Below, piece by piece: positions 51,411-62,247 of a DNA stretch of 64,000 bases. The stretch's first letter is position 1, and the number at the start of each line of letters is the position of its first letter. Location of the stretch: contig NZ_CP012601.1 in NCBI RefSeq assembly GCF_001278755.1, forward strand, positions 1,178,001 to 1,242,000, read 5' to 3'. This DNA comes from Bacillus sp. FJAT-22090. Lineage in GTDB: Bacteria > Bacillota > Bacilli > Bacillales_A > Planococcaceae. The notes under the pieces were generated by a model. It was not told the DNA's origin, did not search any database, and was given only the letters and a program-made list of their open reading frames with translations. The position numbers and the translations under genes are program-made.

Positions 51411-52429
51411 CTGTAGGAATTGTCAGTACTGGTGTGTATATTCCAGACAACGTCATGACAGCCGAGGAAATTGCTGCTCTTTCTAATTTACCAATTGACG
51501 TCGTAAAAAGTAAAATGGGGATTACACAAAAACCAATTCCCGGTCCTGAAGATCACACAGTAGCAATGGGGATCAAAGCAGCCGAAAAAGCATTACAAAA
51601 AGGGGCTGTAGATCCAAAAACAATTGATTTAGTTATTTATATCGGGGAAGAACATAAGGAATATCCATTATGGACTGCAGCTATTAAACTACAAGAAGAG
51701 ATAGGTGCTTATCACGCTTGGGGATTTGACGTGGCTCTTCGTTGTGGGACGACAATTATGGCCATCAAAATAGCAAAAAATATTATGGAATCTGATTCGT
51801 CCGTTAATACTGTTCTACTTGCTGGTGGTTATAGAAACAATGACTTTATTGATTATACAAATGAAAGAACTCGCTTTATGTTCAATCTCGGAGCGGGTGG
51901 AGCAGCAATTATATTAAAAAAAGATCATCATGAAAATATTATTCTAGAATCAGAGATTATAACAGATGGGTCTTTTTCTGAAGATGTAGTAGTACCAGTC
52001 GGCGGAACAAAAGAACCACTTACAGTGGACCATTTACAAAAGGGATTATATAGATTAGATGTGTTAGATCCTGAAGGCATGAAAGCAAGACTTGAACAAA
52101 AGTCGATGCAAAATTTTATAAAAGTAATTCGTAATGCATTATTTAAAAGTGGTTATTCAGATAATGATATTGACTATTTAGCTATTCTCCATATGAAAAA
52201 ATCAGCTCATGATTTTGTCTTAAATGAACTAGGATTATCCAGTGAACAATCGATCTATTTGAGCGATTATGGACATATTGGTCAAATGGATCAGATTATT
52301 TCGTTAGAGCTTGCACAAGAAGCTGGGAAGCTAAAAGATGGTGATCTTGCTGTTCTTGTAAGCGCCGGCATTGGTTATGCATGGGGGGCTGTAGCAGTAA
52401 GATGGGGTCAGCAAGGGGGAGAAAAGTGA
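51407..52429 (+). CDS. KAS III/thiolase-like acyl transferase with altered active site
   Basis: 340 residues of the FabH/HMG-CoA synthase fold. The nucleophile region DVALRCGTTIMAI keeps Cys (FabH has AAC-G). The His region is ILHMKKSAHDFVL, with His but without the HQAN signature, and where FabH has NxGN this protein has SDYGHIGQMD, lacking the catalytic Asn. So decarboxylating condensation as in FabH is unlikely; acyl transfer, thiolysis or an HMG-CoA-synthase-like reaction is possible. It is translationally coupled to LivM and to the hydrolase (TGATG at 52427). Confidence 0.82.
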   Translation: MTVGIVSTGVYIPDNVMTAEEIAALSNLPIDVVKSKMGITQKPIPGPEDHTVAMGIKAAEKALQKGAVDPKTIDLVIYIGEEHKEYPLWTAAIKLQEEIGAYHAWGFDVALRCGTTIMAIKIAKNIMESDSSVNTVLLAGGYRNNDFIDYTNERTRFMFNLGAGGAAIILKKDHHENIILESEIITDGSFSEDVVVPVGGTKEPLTVDHLQKGLYRLDVLDPEGMKARLEQKSMQNFIKVIRNALFKSGYSDNDIDYLAILHMKKSAHDFVLNELGLSSEQSIYLSDYGHIGQMDQIISLELAQEAGKLKDGDLAVLVSAGIGYAWGAVAVRWGQQGGEK

Positions 52430-53340
52430 TGAGTTTACCAAAATTATCTTTAGCAAATGGAGAAACAATTGCGTATCGTATACGTCCAGGTGGCGAAGAA
52501 GTGATTGTATTAGTACACGGCAATATGACCTCTTCAAAACATTGGGATGTGTTAATCGATACATTAGATCAAAAGTATACGTTATATGCAATTGATTTAA
52601 GAGGATTTGGAGAGTCTACCTACCAAACGAGAGTTCAAAGTATAAAGGACTTCTCAGATGACTTGAAGGAAGTTGTCGACCTTTTATCGTTAGAAAAGTT
52701 CTTCTTAATAGGTTGGTCTACAGGCGGAGCAATTTGTATGCAGTTTGTTGCAGACTATCCAGACTACTGTGAGAAGTTAGTTTTATTAGCATCTGCCTCA
52801 ACGAGAGGGTATCCTTTCTATGGAACAAATGAGGATGGAACACCAAACATGAACTATAGATTTCAAACAATTGAAGATGTAGAAAATGATCCATCAAAAA
52901 CAAGAGCGATGCAAGGATTATATGACACCAATAATAAAGAAGGATTGAAGGCAGTATGGAATGCTGCTATATATTCTCACAAGCAACCGGAGAAAGAACG
53001 TTATGAAGCTTATTTGGATGATATGTTGACACAACGAAATTTGGCGGATGTCTATCATTCATTAAACACATTTAATATTAGCTCTTACCATAACGGAGTA
53101 ACGGAAGGAACAAATCAAGCAAAAGATATTACCATTCCCGTACTTATTTTAAGAGGAGATCGGGATTATGTCGTGAACGAGGAAATGACACAAGAAATTG
53201 TGAAGGACTTAGGAGACAATGCCACTTATATACCATTAGTAAATTGCGGTCATTCTCCATTAATCGATGATTTGGAGCAGTTAACAAATCGTATCGAAAC
53301 ATTTTTAACGGAGGAGAAAGCATATGAGGTTAAAAGATAA
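52429..53340 (+). CDS. Alpha/beta hydrolase
   Basis: 303 residues: oxyanion segment VLVHGNMTSSKHWD, nucleophile elbow GWSTGG, acid in LRGDRDYVV and catalytic His in NCGHSPLIDD. Start ATG 52429 overlaps the previous stop. It overlaps the reductase gene by 17 bp. It may hydrolyse a thioester, ester, lactone or a carbon-carbon bond in a beta-diketone; the sequence does not decide. Confidence 0.87.
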   Translation: MSLPKLSLANGETIAYRIRPGGEEVIVLVHGNMTSSKHWDVLIDTLDQKYTLYAIDLRGFGESTYQTRVQSIKDFSDDLKEVVDLLSLEKFFLIGWSTGGAICMQFVADYPDYCEKLVLLASASTRGYPFYGTNEDGTPNMNYRFQTIEDVENDPSKTRAMQGLYDTNNKEGLKAVWNAAIYSHKQPEKERYEAYLDDMLTQRNLADVYHSLNTFNISSYHNGVTEGTNQAKDITIPVLILRGDRDYVVNEEMTQEIVKDLGDNATYIPLVNCGHSPLIDDLEQLTNRIETFLTEEKAYEVKR

Positions 53341-54064
53341 AGTCGCTATAATTACAGGAGCAGCCAATGGAATAGGTTTAGCTGCAGTTCTTCGATTTGC
53401 AGAAGAAGGAGCTAAGGTAGTGATAGCTGATTTTGATGCAAACACAGGTACAAACCAAGAAAAAGAATTAATAGAAAAAGGATATGAAGTTAAATTTGTT
53501 CAAGTGGACGTTGCAAACCGCGAAAGTGTAGAAGCACTTGTACAACAGACGGTTGACCATTTTGGAACAATCGATATCTTAATAAATAATGCTGGTATTA
53601 CAAGAGACGCAATGCTGTCTAAAATGACAGTGGAAGACTTCTCACGTGTTCTAGATGTAAATTTAACCGGCGTTTTTAATTGTACACAGGCAGTTCTTCC
53701 ACATTTAGTGGAAAAAGGATACGGAAAAATAATAAATACTTCCTCAGTTAGTGGGATTTATGGAAATGTCGGTCAAACTAATTATGCTGCTTCAAAAGCT
53801 GCGGTTGTTGGCATGACCAAAACTTGGGCAAAAGAATTAGGACGTAAAGGCATTAATGTTAATGCAGTAGCACCAGGTTTTACAAGCACGTCTATGGTAG
53901 CTAAAATGCCAGAAAAGATTATTGACCAAATGAAATCAGTTGTTGCCTTACAGCGACTTGGCATTCCTACAGAAATAGCGAATGCATATTTGTTTTTAGC
54001 ATCAGACGAATCAAGTTATGTACATGGTCACGTCTTACACGTCGATGGCGGTATTATGATGTAA
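53324..54064 (+). CDS. Short-chain dehydrogenase/reductase (FabG-like)
   Basis: 246 residues: nucleotide site TGAANGIG, NNAG, catalytic Ser in SSVSGIYG and YAASK (Tyr and Lys). After the second strand the IADFDA pattern (Asp) favours NAD(H) over NADP(H), in line with an oxidative role on 3-hydroxyacyl-CoA, though FabG-like reduction is not excluded. Confidence 0.9.
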   Translation: MRLKDKVAIITGAANGIGLAAVLRFAEEGAKVVIADFDANTGTNQEKELIEKGYEVKFVQVDVANRESVEALVQQTVDHFGTIDILINNAGITRDAMLSKMTVEDFSRVLDVNLTGVFNCTQAVLPHLVEKGYGKIINTSSVSGIYGNVGQTNYAASKAAVVGMTKTWAKELGRKGINVNAVAPGFTSTSMVAKMPEKIIDQMKSVVALQRLGIPTEIANAYLFLASDESSYVHGHVLHVDGGIMM

Positions 54065-54083
54065 TGAAAGGAGCGGTTGCAAA

Positions 54084-55583
54084 GTGTTTACAGAACAAGC
54101 TTGGATATATAAACGTGCAGCACTGTCTCCGACAAAAACCGCTTTGATCGACAGTAATTCTGGCGAGCAATGGAATTATAAAACGTTAACAGATCATATA
54201 TCTAAATGGGTTCACTATTTTCAAGAAAAGCAGTATGTAAAAGGCGATCGAATAGTAATCCTTTCTCAAAATCGAATTGAGTTATTCGCGATCCTGTTTG
54301 CTTGTGGATTAAAAGGGATTTTATATGTTCCTCTTAACTTTCGATTGAGTGTTTCAGAGCTGAATTATATATTAAATGACTGTGAACCTGTATTGGTCAT
54401 CCACGATGAAGAGCATCAAGGAATATGTTCCAAATTTGAAAAAGTAGATTGTCTGCTACTTACAAAGGTATTAGACGAGAGAATTGAATTTTATCCTTCT
54501 AAATCAGTATGGAGTTCAACGGATCCATGGTTAATCATATATACTGGTGGAACTACCGGAAAGCCAAAAGGGGTTGTCCTTTCATTTGATGCAGTGAATT
54601 GGAACGCTATTAATACAATTGTTAGTTGGGGACTAAGCGACGTGGATTGTACATTAAACTATATGCCAATGTTTCACACCGGAGGTCTAAATGCACTTTG
54701 TCTTCCAATTTTAATGGCAGGGGGCACAGTCGTCACTGGTAGTCGTTTTAATGCTGAAGAAGCACTTATGGCTTTAAATACTTACAAGACGACGATGTCT
54801 CTATTTGTTCCTACTATGTATCAAGCGATGTTAGAGACTGATTATATTAAAAGAGCAACATTTCCAACTGTAAAAGCTTTTTTATCAGGTGGAGCTCCAT
54901 GTCCAAAGACTATTTACAACCAATTTGAAGAGAAGGGAATTCTTTTTAAAGAAGGTTACGGTCTTACTGAAGCTGGACCTAATAACTTTTATATTTGTCC
55001 TCAAAGAGCGAGTAATAAAAAAGGATCCGTTGGTAAATGCATGCAATTTAATGAAGTAAAAATAATGAATGAGTTTGGCAAATTATGTAATGAGAATGAA
55101 ATAGGAGAATTATATATCTCAGGTAAGCATGTATTCACAAAGTATTGGAACAACGAAGAAGAAACCAAGATAGCAAAAGTAGATGGCTGGTTAAAAACAG
55201 GTGACTTGGCTATGTTTGATGATGAAGGTGATTATTATATCGTAGGAAGAAAAAAAGAGATGATTATTTCAGGAGGAGAAAATGTATATCCCCAGGAAGT
55301 AGAGCAGTGTCTCGTTTTACATCCAAACATACGAGAAGCAGCAGTAATCGGTATAGAAGATGATAAATGGGGAGAGTGTGTGACTGCTTTCGTCACCTGT
55401 AAAGAATCGATCGTATCTTTTGAGGCTGAAATAATTACCTATTGTAAAAAATCACTCGGAAGCTATAAAGTTCCGAAAAAAATATTTATCTTAAATGAAC
55501 TTCCTCGAACCGATGTTGGCAAAATAGACAAAAAGAAATTACAACAATTAGCTAGTAACGAAAAAAAAAGTGAAATCTGTTAA
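54084..55583 (+). CDS. AMP-forming acyl-CoA ligase
   Basis: 499 residues of the ANL superfamily: P-loop TGGTTGKPKG (about 156-165), GYGLTEAGP, LKTGDLA and the C-terminal-domain hinge and lysine in YYIVGRKKEMIISGGENVYP and PRTDVGKIDKKKL. It activates a carboxylic acid as its CoA thioester. As last gene of the transporter operon it likely acts on the imported acid. The substrate pocket residues do not let me name it. Confidence 0.9.
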   Translation: MFTEQAWIYKRAALSPTKTALIDSNSGEQWNYKTLTDHISKWVHYFQEKQYVKGDRIVILSQNRIELFAILFACGLKGILYVPLNFRLSVSELNYILNDCEPVLVIHDEEHQGICSKFEKVDCLLLTKVLDERIEFYPSKSVWSSTDPWLIIYTGGTTGKPKGVVLSFDAVNWNAINTIVSWGLSDVDCTLNYMPMFHTGGLNALCLPILMAGGTVVTGSRFNAEEALMALNTYKTTMSLFVPTMYQAMLETDYIKRATFPTVKAFLSGGAPCPKTIYNQFEEKGILFKEGYGLTEAGPNNFYICPQRASNKKGSVGKCMQFNEVKIMNEFGKLCNENEIGELYISGKHVFTKYWNNEEETKIAKVDGWLKTGDLAMFDDEGDYYIVGRKKEMIISGGENVYPQEVEQCLVLHPNIREAAVIGIEDDKWGECVTAFVTCKESIVSFEAEIITYCKKSLGSYKVPKKIFILNELPRTDVGKIDKKKLQQLASNEKKSEIC

Positions 55584-55585
55584 CA

Positions 55586-55613
55586 CGGAGTCAGTTATTC
55601 CGATAACTGACTC
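55586..55613 (+). terminator. Operon-end hairpin
   Basis: GGAGTCAGTTAT/ATAACTGACTCC, a 12-bp perfect stem with a 4-base loop; T-tract short. Confidence 0.75.
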
Positions 55614-55694
55614 CTTCCTATGCTCATTCATAGGTTTACTTTTCAGCTTTTTATGTTACTTTTCTGTATAATATATATAGAGGTGACATGAAAG

Positions 55695-56120
55695 ATGTAT
55701 ATAAGTGAAAAAGAAATAGAAGTGCGCTATGCAGAAACAGATCAAATGGGCGTTGTCTATCATGCAAATTATGTTATTTGGTTAGAAATTGGACGAACTC
55801 AATTGATTCAAGACTTGGGATTCACGTATGCAGGCCTTGAAGCAGATGGATATATCTCCCCTGTAACGAATGTCAATATTAACTATATGTCTTCTGTAAA
55901 ATACGGAGAGACAGTAACAGTTAGAACCTGGATTGAGAGCCATGGAAAACTTCGTACTACTTATGGATACGAGATTTTACATAAAGATGGAACGATTGCA
56001 TCAAAAGCTACATCCGAGCATGTTATCGTCAAAAAAGATAATTTCCGACCGGTTTCACTAAAAAAAATCAATCCGCAATGGGATTCGAAATATACTGAAA
56101 TTGCAAAGGAACTTGTTTAA
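55695..56120 (+). CDS. yneP: Acyl-CoA thioesterase, 4HBT/YbgC type (YneP)
   Basis: A 141-residue hotdog-fold thioesterase with the family opening RYAETDQMGVVYHANYVIWLE (catalytic Asp in ETDQMGVVYHANY). It hydrolyses short-chain acyl-CoA. The position before yneQ, yneR and plsY matches B. subtilis yneP. The stop and the yneQ start overlap by one base. Confidence 0.92.
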   Translation: MYISEKEIEVRYAETDQMGVVYHANYVIWLEIGRTQLIQDLGFTYAGLEADGYISPVTNVNINYMSSVKYGETVTVRTWIESHGKLRTTYGYEILHKDGTIASKATSEHVIVKKDNFRPVSLKKINPQWDSKYTEIAKELV

Positions 56121-56422
56121 TGGCTTTTGGAATTACACGTGATGAATTAAATGAATGGAAACGAAATGTACATAATGAGCAAATTGCATTTTTAACGCAT
56201 TATTGGGTCGACAAACGTTTTCCAGGTTGTAATACGGTTACAAAAGTAGGCTGTAGTAATCTTTCCATTTTAATTGAGTGGGGTAAGCAGTACGGTTTAA
56301 AAGAAGAATGGATTGATTTCAAAGAAGGATATCCTCATTTTGACTTATTCGGTAAACACGAATATGACATTATGAAAAAAGAAGGTCAACTTGAACAGCT
56401 TAAGAGGTTTAAAAAAGCGTGA
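56120..56422 (+). CDS. yneQ: YneQ-like conserved protein
   Basis: A 100-residue soluble protein, ATG 56120. AFLTHYWVDKRFPGCNTVTKVGCSNL and KEGYPHFDLFGKHEYD are characteristic, with two conserved-looking Cys and several His that could bind a metal. Function unknown. Overlaps yneP by one base. Confidence 0.85.
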   Translation: MAFGITRDELNEWKRNVHNEQIAFLTHYWVDKRFPGCNTVTKVGCSNLSILIEWGKQYGLKEEWIDFKEGYPHFDLFGKHEYDIMKKEGQLEQLKRFKKA

Positions 56423-56443
56423 CAATAAATGTCACGCTTTTTT
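56411..56443. terminator. Bidirectional terminator yneQ/yneR
   Basis: AAAAAAGCGTGAC/GTCACGCTTTTTT with a 7-base loop, overlapping both converging gene ends. Confidence 0.9.
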
Positions 56444-56725
56444 ATAGGAGTAGGCTAATTCCTCCGTCTTGGTGTCTACATCTACATAAAGATCATGACC
56501 ATTGAAAAACCATTCATCTTTCTCCTCGATAAAAAACAAGATATTTTCTATCGTTACAGTTACTGATGGAATTACGGGAGTATCAATTGTCATTCCTAAG
56601 GAGAACCCTTCGTTTATTGGACTAGTTCCGCCATAACGAGCATAGAAACGAATTGTGTCGCCATTCTGTACTTCCATTTCGTCATGGAACCATTTTAGTG
56701 CATCAGTGGAGATGAATATTTTCAT
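56432..56725 (-). CDS. yneR: HesB-like protein YneR
   Basis: A 97-residue beta-rich HesB/IscA-like protein. The A-type carrier cysteines are absent: the C-terminus has no CxC and only tyrosines and acidic residues, which is normal for the YneR subgroup. FYARYGGTSPINEGFSLGM is the family signature. Function unknown; not expected to carry an iron-sulfur cluster. Confidence 0.87.
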   Translation of the reverse strand: MKIFISTDALKWFHDEMEVQNGDTIRFYARYGGTSPINEGFSLGMTIDTPVIPSVTVTIENILFFIEEKDEWFFNGHDLYVDVDTKTEELAYSYKKA

Positions 56726-56794
56726 GTGTAATCACCAAGCTTTCTTTAAAATCATTCGAGCATATTACATCTCATGGTAATAAGTGCGTAGTTG

Positions 56795-57400
56795 CTAAAT
56801 CCATTTGACTTTCGGTTCTGTTCCTTCTTTGATTCGTTTTATATTCGTACGATGTCTATAAAAGATGAAAATTGCAAGAAGTAGTACTATACCAATCAAT
56901 GGTAAATCGTGGTCTACAGTATAGTGATAAATAATAGCATATAAAACCGCAATGATAGAAAGAATCATCGACGTTAGAGAAACCATTTTAGTTAATTTTA
57001 GGATAATGAAAAATCCAACAACTAATAGCACAAATATAGGCCAGTTATATCCCAATAATATTCCACCTGAAGTGGCAACTGCTTTTCCACCTTTAAACTT
57101 CGCAAAAATAGGGAACATATGTCCTACAACAGCAATGATACCTAAAATTAAAGGATGTACATTAGCAGATTCAAAAAATGGTAACGCACCTAAAAGTGTT
57201 GCAGCTGTTCCTTTTAATATGTCCATGATTGTAACTACTAAACCGGCTTTTTTTCCAAGTGTGCGGAAAGTATTTGTACCACCTAGATTACCGCTTCCGT
57301 GCTCTCTTATATCTGTATTATAAAATAACTTTCCAACCCAAAGTCCAGAAGGGATGGAACCAATTAGATAAGCGAGTAAAAGTAAAATGAATGTAGTCAT
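56795..57400 (-). CDS. plsY: Acylphosphate:glycerol-3-phosphate acyltransferase
   Basis: A 201-residue membrane enzyme making lysophosphatidic acid, the first step of phospholipid synthesis. The conserved cytoplasmic motifs are [29 protein letters not shown], and [20 protein letters not shown]. Five helices or so. AAAAGGAG precedes the ATG. It is divergent from parE, the same arrangement as B. subtilis plsY (yneS). Confidence 0.96.
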   Translation of the reverse strand: MTTFILLLLAYLIGSIPSGLWVGKLFYNTDIREHGSGNLGGTNTFRTLGKKAGLVVTIMDILKGTAATLLGALPFFESANVHPLILGIIAVVGHMFPIFAKFKGGKAVATSGGILLGYNWPIFVLLVVGFFIILKLTKMVSLTSMILSIIAVLYAIIYHYTVDHDLPLIGIVLLLAIFIFYRHRTNIKRIKEGTEPKVKWI

Positions 57401-57838
57401 AGCATACTCCTTTTATTATGAAACTAATAATATAATGAACTTTTCTTAGTTTACCATGTACACAAAGCTCTCTTCAATGTTTAGTAAGTAAATATCTATT
57501 TAATAATACTAACCAAAAAATACTTTATAACGGTATAATTAATTATATATAATGAGCTAACATTAGAGTTAGGTAATATATAGTCAATTGATGCAGAAAA
57601 AATGTCTAAATTATTATGCTATTATGAACTTTGTTTATAAAGTTATTGTATTACTATGAAGGAATAACGAGCTTTAATAGAGAAAGCTATGGTATGGCAG
57701 ATTGCATTACACTAGAAATTTATTTACAATTAAATTCTGTCCTATGTACTGTAAGTATTGACACATCGACAATCTGTTTGTAGGCTTAAATAGAAGTTAA
57801 GAACGGATGTTTTGTTTTTTTTTGGAGGGGAACATATT
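57401..57838 (+). promoter_or_regulatory. plsY-parE intergenic region
   Basis: About 440 bp of AT-rich DNA with no gene. A possible parE promoter is TTGACA (57758-57763), 17 bp, TAGGCT (57781-57786); the -10 is weak. Nothing else supported. Confidence 0.4.
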
Positions 57839-59809
57839 TTGCGTAAAGATGAACTATTAACAAGTTATAGTGATGATGATATTCAGGTATTAGAAGGGTT
57901 AGAAGCCGTTCGGAAAAGACCTGGTATGTATATCGGATCAACAGATACTAGAGGATTGCATCATTTAGTATACGAAATAGTAGATAATGCAGTAGATGAA
58001 AGTCTTGCTGGTTTTGGGGACCATATAATTGTAACTATACTTGAAGACCAAAGCATTACTGTTCGTGATTTTGGGCGTGGAATGCCAACAGGTACACATA
58101 GAACTGGAATACCTACTGCAGAAGTAATTTTTACAGTGTTACATGCGGGTGGTAAGTTTGGACAAGGTGGATATAAAACGAGTGGAGGACTCCACGGAGT
58201 AGGTGCATCCGTCGTGAATGCACTATCTTCATATGTTGAGGTAATTATCCATCGTGACGGCAAAAAGTTCATGCAACGCTTTGAAAATGGTGGTAAAGTC
58301 GTAAAATCATTGACTCAAATAGGGTCTACTAAAGAAACAGGAACTTCTGTTCATTTCTTGCCGGATCCTAACATATTTTCAGTCATTAAATACAATTACG
58401 AGACGTTAAGCGAAAGATTAAGAGAATCTGCTTTTCTTTTAAAGGGATTAAAAATAGAACTAATCGATGAGCGAACAGGTGCTCATGATATTTTTTACTT
58501 TGAAACAGGAATAGAAGCATTCGTAGCATATCTAAATGAAGAAAAAGATGTATTACATCCGGTTTTCTATATGGAAGGCTCTCATGATGAAATAGAAGTT
58601 GAATTTGCTTTTCAATTTAATGATGGTTATTCAGAAACCATTCTGTCGTTTGTTAACAATGTCCGTACTCGAGATGGCGGAACGCATGAAACAGGTGCAA
58701 AAGCTGCTTTAACAAGAGTATTTAATGATTATGCTCGTAAAACAAATTTGTTAAAAGAGAAAGCTAAAAACTTGGAAGGTTCTGATATACGAGAAGGAGT
58801 TTCTGCGGTAATATCTGTTCGTATCCCAGAGAATATATTACAATTCGAAGGCCAAACAAAAGGCAAACTAGGTACAAGTGAAGCAAGAAGCGCTGTAGAT
58901 GCTGTCATTTCTGAAAAACTACAGTATATCTTAGAAGAAAACTCAGAGTTAGCTTCTTCTCTAATTCGAAAAGCTATTCGTGCACAACAAGCTCGTGAAG
59001 CCGCGAGAAAGGCACGTGAAGATGCTCGTAACGGAAAGAAACGAAAACCTTCAGAAATGTTATCTGGTAAGTTAACGCCAGCACAATCGAGAAATGCTGC
59101 CAAAAATGAACTATATTTAGTCGAAGGAGATTCAGCAGGAGGATCCGCTAAACAAGGTCGAGATCGAACATTCCAAGCAATCCTTCCTTTACGAGGTAAA
59201 GTTATTAATACAGAAAAAGCAAACCTAGCAGATATTATGAAAAATGTAGAAATTGCAACAATCATTCATGCTATTGGAGGCGGGGTTGGAGCAGAGTTCC
59301 AAATCGATGATATTGCTTATGATAAAGTCGTGATTATGACCGATGCTGATACGGATGGCGCACATATCCAAGTATTGTTATTAACCTTTTTCTACCGCTA
59401 TATGAAACCATTGATTGAAAATGGAAAGATATATATTGCTTTACCACCACTTTATAAAGTATTTAAAGGGATAGGAAAAAAAGAAGTTTTTGAATATGCA
59501 TGGACTGAAAAAGAGTTAGAAGCTGCAGCCAATAAAATTGGAAAAGGATACATGCTCCAACGTTATAAGGGACTTGGAGAGATGAATGCCGACCAATTAT
59601 GGGATACTACAATGAATCCAGAAACTAGAACTCTTGTTCGAGTGACAATTGAAGATGGCGCAAGAGCAGAAAGGCATGTTACAACACTTATGGGTGATAA
59701 GGTAGAACCACGTCGTAAATGGATCGAAGCAAACGTAAACTTTAGCTTAGAAGATGATTCAAATATTTTAGAAAATGATAGATTACACACGGAGGATGAA
59801 TTAGTATGA
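57839..59809 (+). CDS. parE: DNA topoisomerase IV subunit B
   Basis: A 656-residue type IIA topoisomerase ATPase subunit that decatenates daughter chromosomes. GHKL ATP site: [16 protein letters not shown] and [24 protein letters not shown] motifs [14 protein letters not shown] and [22 protein letters not shown] between them. I place the start at TTG 57839, 8 bp after GGAGGGG, giving LRKDELL-; the frame extends to 57812 across the ribosome site. TOPRIM details and pairing with parC mark ParE and not GyrB. Confidence 0.96.
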   Translation: MRKDELLTSYSDDDIQVLEGLEAVRKRPGMYIGSTDTRGLHHLVYEIVDNAVDESLAGFGDHIIVTILEDQSITVRDFGRGMPTGTHRTGIPTAEVIFTVLHAGGKFGQGGYKTSGGLHGVGASVVNALSSYVEVIIHRDGKKFMQRFENGGKVVKSLTQIGSTKETGTSVHFLPDPNIFSVIKYNYETLSERLRESAFLLKGLKIELIDERTGAHDIFYFETGIEAFVAYLNEEKDVLHPVFYMEGSHDEIEVEFAFQFNDGYSETILSFVNNVRTRDGGTHETGAKAALTRVFNDYARKTNLLKEKAKNLEGSDIREGVSAVISVRIPENILQFEGQTKGKLGTSEARSAVDAVISEKLQYILEENSELASSLIRKAIRAQQAREAARKAREDARNGKKRKPSEMLSGKLTPAQSRNAAKNELYLVEGDSAGGSAKQGRDRTFQAILPLRGKVINTEKANLADIMKNVEIATIIHAIGGGVGAEFQIDDIAYDKVVIMTDADTDGAHIQVLLLTFFYRYMKPLIENGKIYIALPPLYKVFKGIGKKEVFEYAWTEKELEAAANKIGKGYMLQRYKGLGEMNADQLWDTTMNPETRTLVRVTIEDGARAERHVTTLMGDKVEPRRKWIEANVNFSLEDDSNILENDRLHTEDELV

Positions 59810-62238
59810 CACAAACCGAACGTTATCAAAATTTACCACTAGAAGAAGTAATCGGTGATCGGTTTGGACGTTATAGTAAATACATCATTCAAGACCGTGC
59901 ACTACCAGATGCGAGAGATGGGTTAAAGCCTGTTCAACGTCGTATATTATTTGCAATGTTTCAAGAGGGAAATACAAATGATAAACCATTCCGTAAATCT
60001 GCTAAAACAGTTGGTAATGTAATCGGAAACTATCATCCACATGGTGATAGTTCCGTTTATGAAGCAATGGTACGTATGAGTCAGGACTGGAAACTGAGAC
60101 ATATGTTAGTAGAAATGCATGGAAATAATGGTTCTGTTGATGGTGATCCTCCTGCAGCAATGCGTTATACAGAAGCAAGACTTTCTGCCATTTCTCATGA
60201 GCTACTAAGAGATATAAACAAAAATACCGTGGATTATATTGCAAATTTCGACGATTCGGATACAGAGCCAGTCGTATTACCCGCACGTTTCCCAAATCTA
60301 TTAGTGAACGGCTCAACAGGAATATCAGCCGGTTATGCAACGGATATACCACCACATGCACTTCACGAAGCATTAGATGCTGTATTGATGCGTATAGAAA
60401 ACCCTGCAGCAACAGTGGATGAGTTAATGACTGTTTTAAAAGGTCCTGACTTCCCGACAGGAGCGATTATTCAAGGTGTAGATGGGATTAAAAAAGCTTA
60501 TGAAACAGGAAAAGGTAAGATTGTCGTTCGATCTAAAACAGAGATTGAATCTATTAAGGGTGGCAAAGAACAAATTGTCATTACGGAAATTCCTTATGAA
60601 GTGAATAAAGCCAATTTAGTTAAAAAAATCGATGAGCAACGTCACGATAAGCGTTTGGAAGGCATTGCCGATGTGCGAGACGAATCAGATCGTACAGGAT
60701 TGCGTATTGTTATTGAAATGAAGAAAGATATAGATGCCCACGGTATACTACAATATTTATTTAAAAATACGGATTTACAGGTTACGTACAATTTCAATAT
60801 GATAGCTATTCATAATCGTAGACCAACGATGATGACATTGCCTCTCTTATTAGACTCTTATATTGGTCATCAAAAAGAGGTAGTAACCCGTCGTACTGCA
60901 TTTGACTTAAAAAAAGCAAAAGAACGTCTGCATATTGTTGCAGGTTTAATGAAAGCTTTATCTATTTTAGATGAAGTTATTAAAACGATCCGTGCATCAA
61001 AAGATAAACGTGATGCGAAAAACAATTTAATCGCTAGCTTTGAATTTTCTGAAGCGCAAGCAGAGGCAATCGTGTCCTTACAGCTTTATCGTCTAACAAA
61101 TACGGATATTACGGAGCTTCAAAAAGAAGAGGAGTCATTGAATGCATTAGTTAAAAAGTTAGAGAGTATTTTAGCTAGTGAGACCGTTCTTTTAAAAGTC
61201 ATCAAAAAAGAACTACAAGAGGTAAGAAAACAATTTGCAGAACCACGTAAATCAATAATTGAAGATGAAATTGAAGAGATAAAAGTTACACTTGATGTCT
61301 TAATTCCAAGTGAAGAAGTAATTGTAACAGTCACGAAAGATGGCTATATTAAACGCACGAGTATGCGTTCGTTTACTGCTTCCAACGGACAAGATTTTGC
61401 TATCAAGGAATCTGATTACTTATTGTACCAGGAGCCTATCAACACGCAGCATCATTTACTTCTTTTCACATCTAAAGGTAACTATATCTATCAGCCTGTA
61501 CATGAACTTCCGGATATCCGTTGGAAAGATCTTGGCCAACATATCTCAAGCATAATACCATTAGATACAAATGAATCGCTTATTAATGTAATAGGAATTG
61601 AGACGTTTGACCTTGATCTATGTGTCCTTACAGCAACCAAGGAAGGACAGATTAAACGATCATTACTTTCTGATTATGTTGTTCAACGTTATGCACGTCC
61701 AATAAAAACAATGAACTTGAAAAAAGAAGATGAATTAATCCTTGCACAACTTGTTTCTCCGTCAGATGATGTATTGTTGACGACATATCACAGTTATTCT
61801 GTCCGGTTCTCACTTGATGAAGTACCAATTACAGGGGTAAAAACTGGTGGTGTGAAGGCTATAAACTTAAAAGATGATGATCTTGTCGTAAGTGTAAATG
61901 TTATTTCTCAAGATAGTCAGGAAGATATTACATTAATAACACATCGTGGGTCAGTGAAAAAAATGGGGCTTAAAGAAATAGAATCTGGCGGACGCGCAAA
62001 GCGAGGAATCGTGACTCTACGTGAACTAAAGTCAAACCCTCACAGAGTTTTCGCTGTTATATTGACGAATAAAGCAGATGAAATTGTTTTAGAAACAGAA
62101 AAAGGTGTTCAAGAAGTTGTTCAAACGAATTCACTTCGTCCAACTGATCGCTATTCAAATGGATCCTTTATCGTAGATACAGAAAAAGACGGTCAACTTG
62201 TTCGAGTTTGGAAACAACCAATTGAACAGAAAGAGTAA
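59806..62238 (+). CDS. parC: DNA topoisomerase IV subunit A
   Basis: An 810-residue DNA-cleaving subunit. The catalytic Tyr is in [10 protein letters not shown]; the quinolone-determining region reads [16 protein letters not shown] with Ser and Glu intact, so no classical quinolone-resistance change is seen. The C-terminal beta-pinwheel has degenerate repeats ([42 protein letters not shown]). ATGA overlap with parE. Confidence 0.97.
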   Translation: MTQTERYQNLPLEEVIGDRFGRYSKYIIQDRALPDARDGLKPVQRRILFAMFQEGNTNDKPFRKSAKTVGNVIGNYHPHGDSSVYEAMVRMSQDWKLRHMLVEMHGNNGSVDGDPPAAMRYTEARLSAISHELLRDINKNTVDYIANFDDSDTEPVVLPARFPNLLVNGSTGISAGYATDIPPHALHEALDAVLMRIENPAATVDELMTVLKGPDFPTGAIIQGVDGIKKAYETGKGKIVVRSKTEIESIKGGKEQIVITEIPYEVNKANLVKKIDEQRHDKRLEGIADVRDESDRTGLRIVIEMKKDIDAHGILQYLFKNTDLQVTYNFNMIAIHNRRPTMMTLPLLLDSYIGHQKEVVTRRTAFDLKKAKERLHIVAGLMKALSILDEVIKTIRASKDKRDAKNNLIASFEFSEAQAEAIVSLQLYRLTNTDITELQKEEESLNALVKKLESILASETVLLKVIKKELQEVRKQFAEPRKSIIEDEIEEIKVTLDVLIPSEEVIVTVTKDGYIKRTSMRSFTASNGQDFAIKESDYLLYQEPINTQHHLLLFTSKGNYIYQPVHELPDIRWKDLGQHISSIIPLDTNESLINVIGIETFDLDLCVLTATKEGQIKRSLLSDYVVQRYARPIKTMNLKKEDELILAQLVSPSDDVLLTTYHSYSVRFSLDEVPITGVKTGGVKAINLKDDDLVVSVNVISQDSQEDITLITHRGSVKKMGLKEIESGGRAKRGIVTLRELKSNPHRVFAVILTNKADEIVLETEKGVQEVVQTNSLRPTDRYSNGSFIVDTEKDGQLVRVWKQPIEQKE

Positions 62239-62247
62239 GGGAATAAT

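Noticed and set aside
59806-62238. Quinolone-resistance substitution in parC
   Set aside because: The HGDSSVYEA region carries the usual Ser and Glu.
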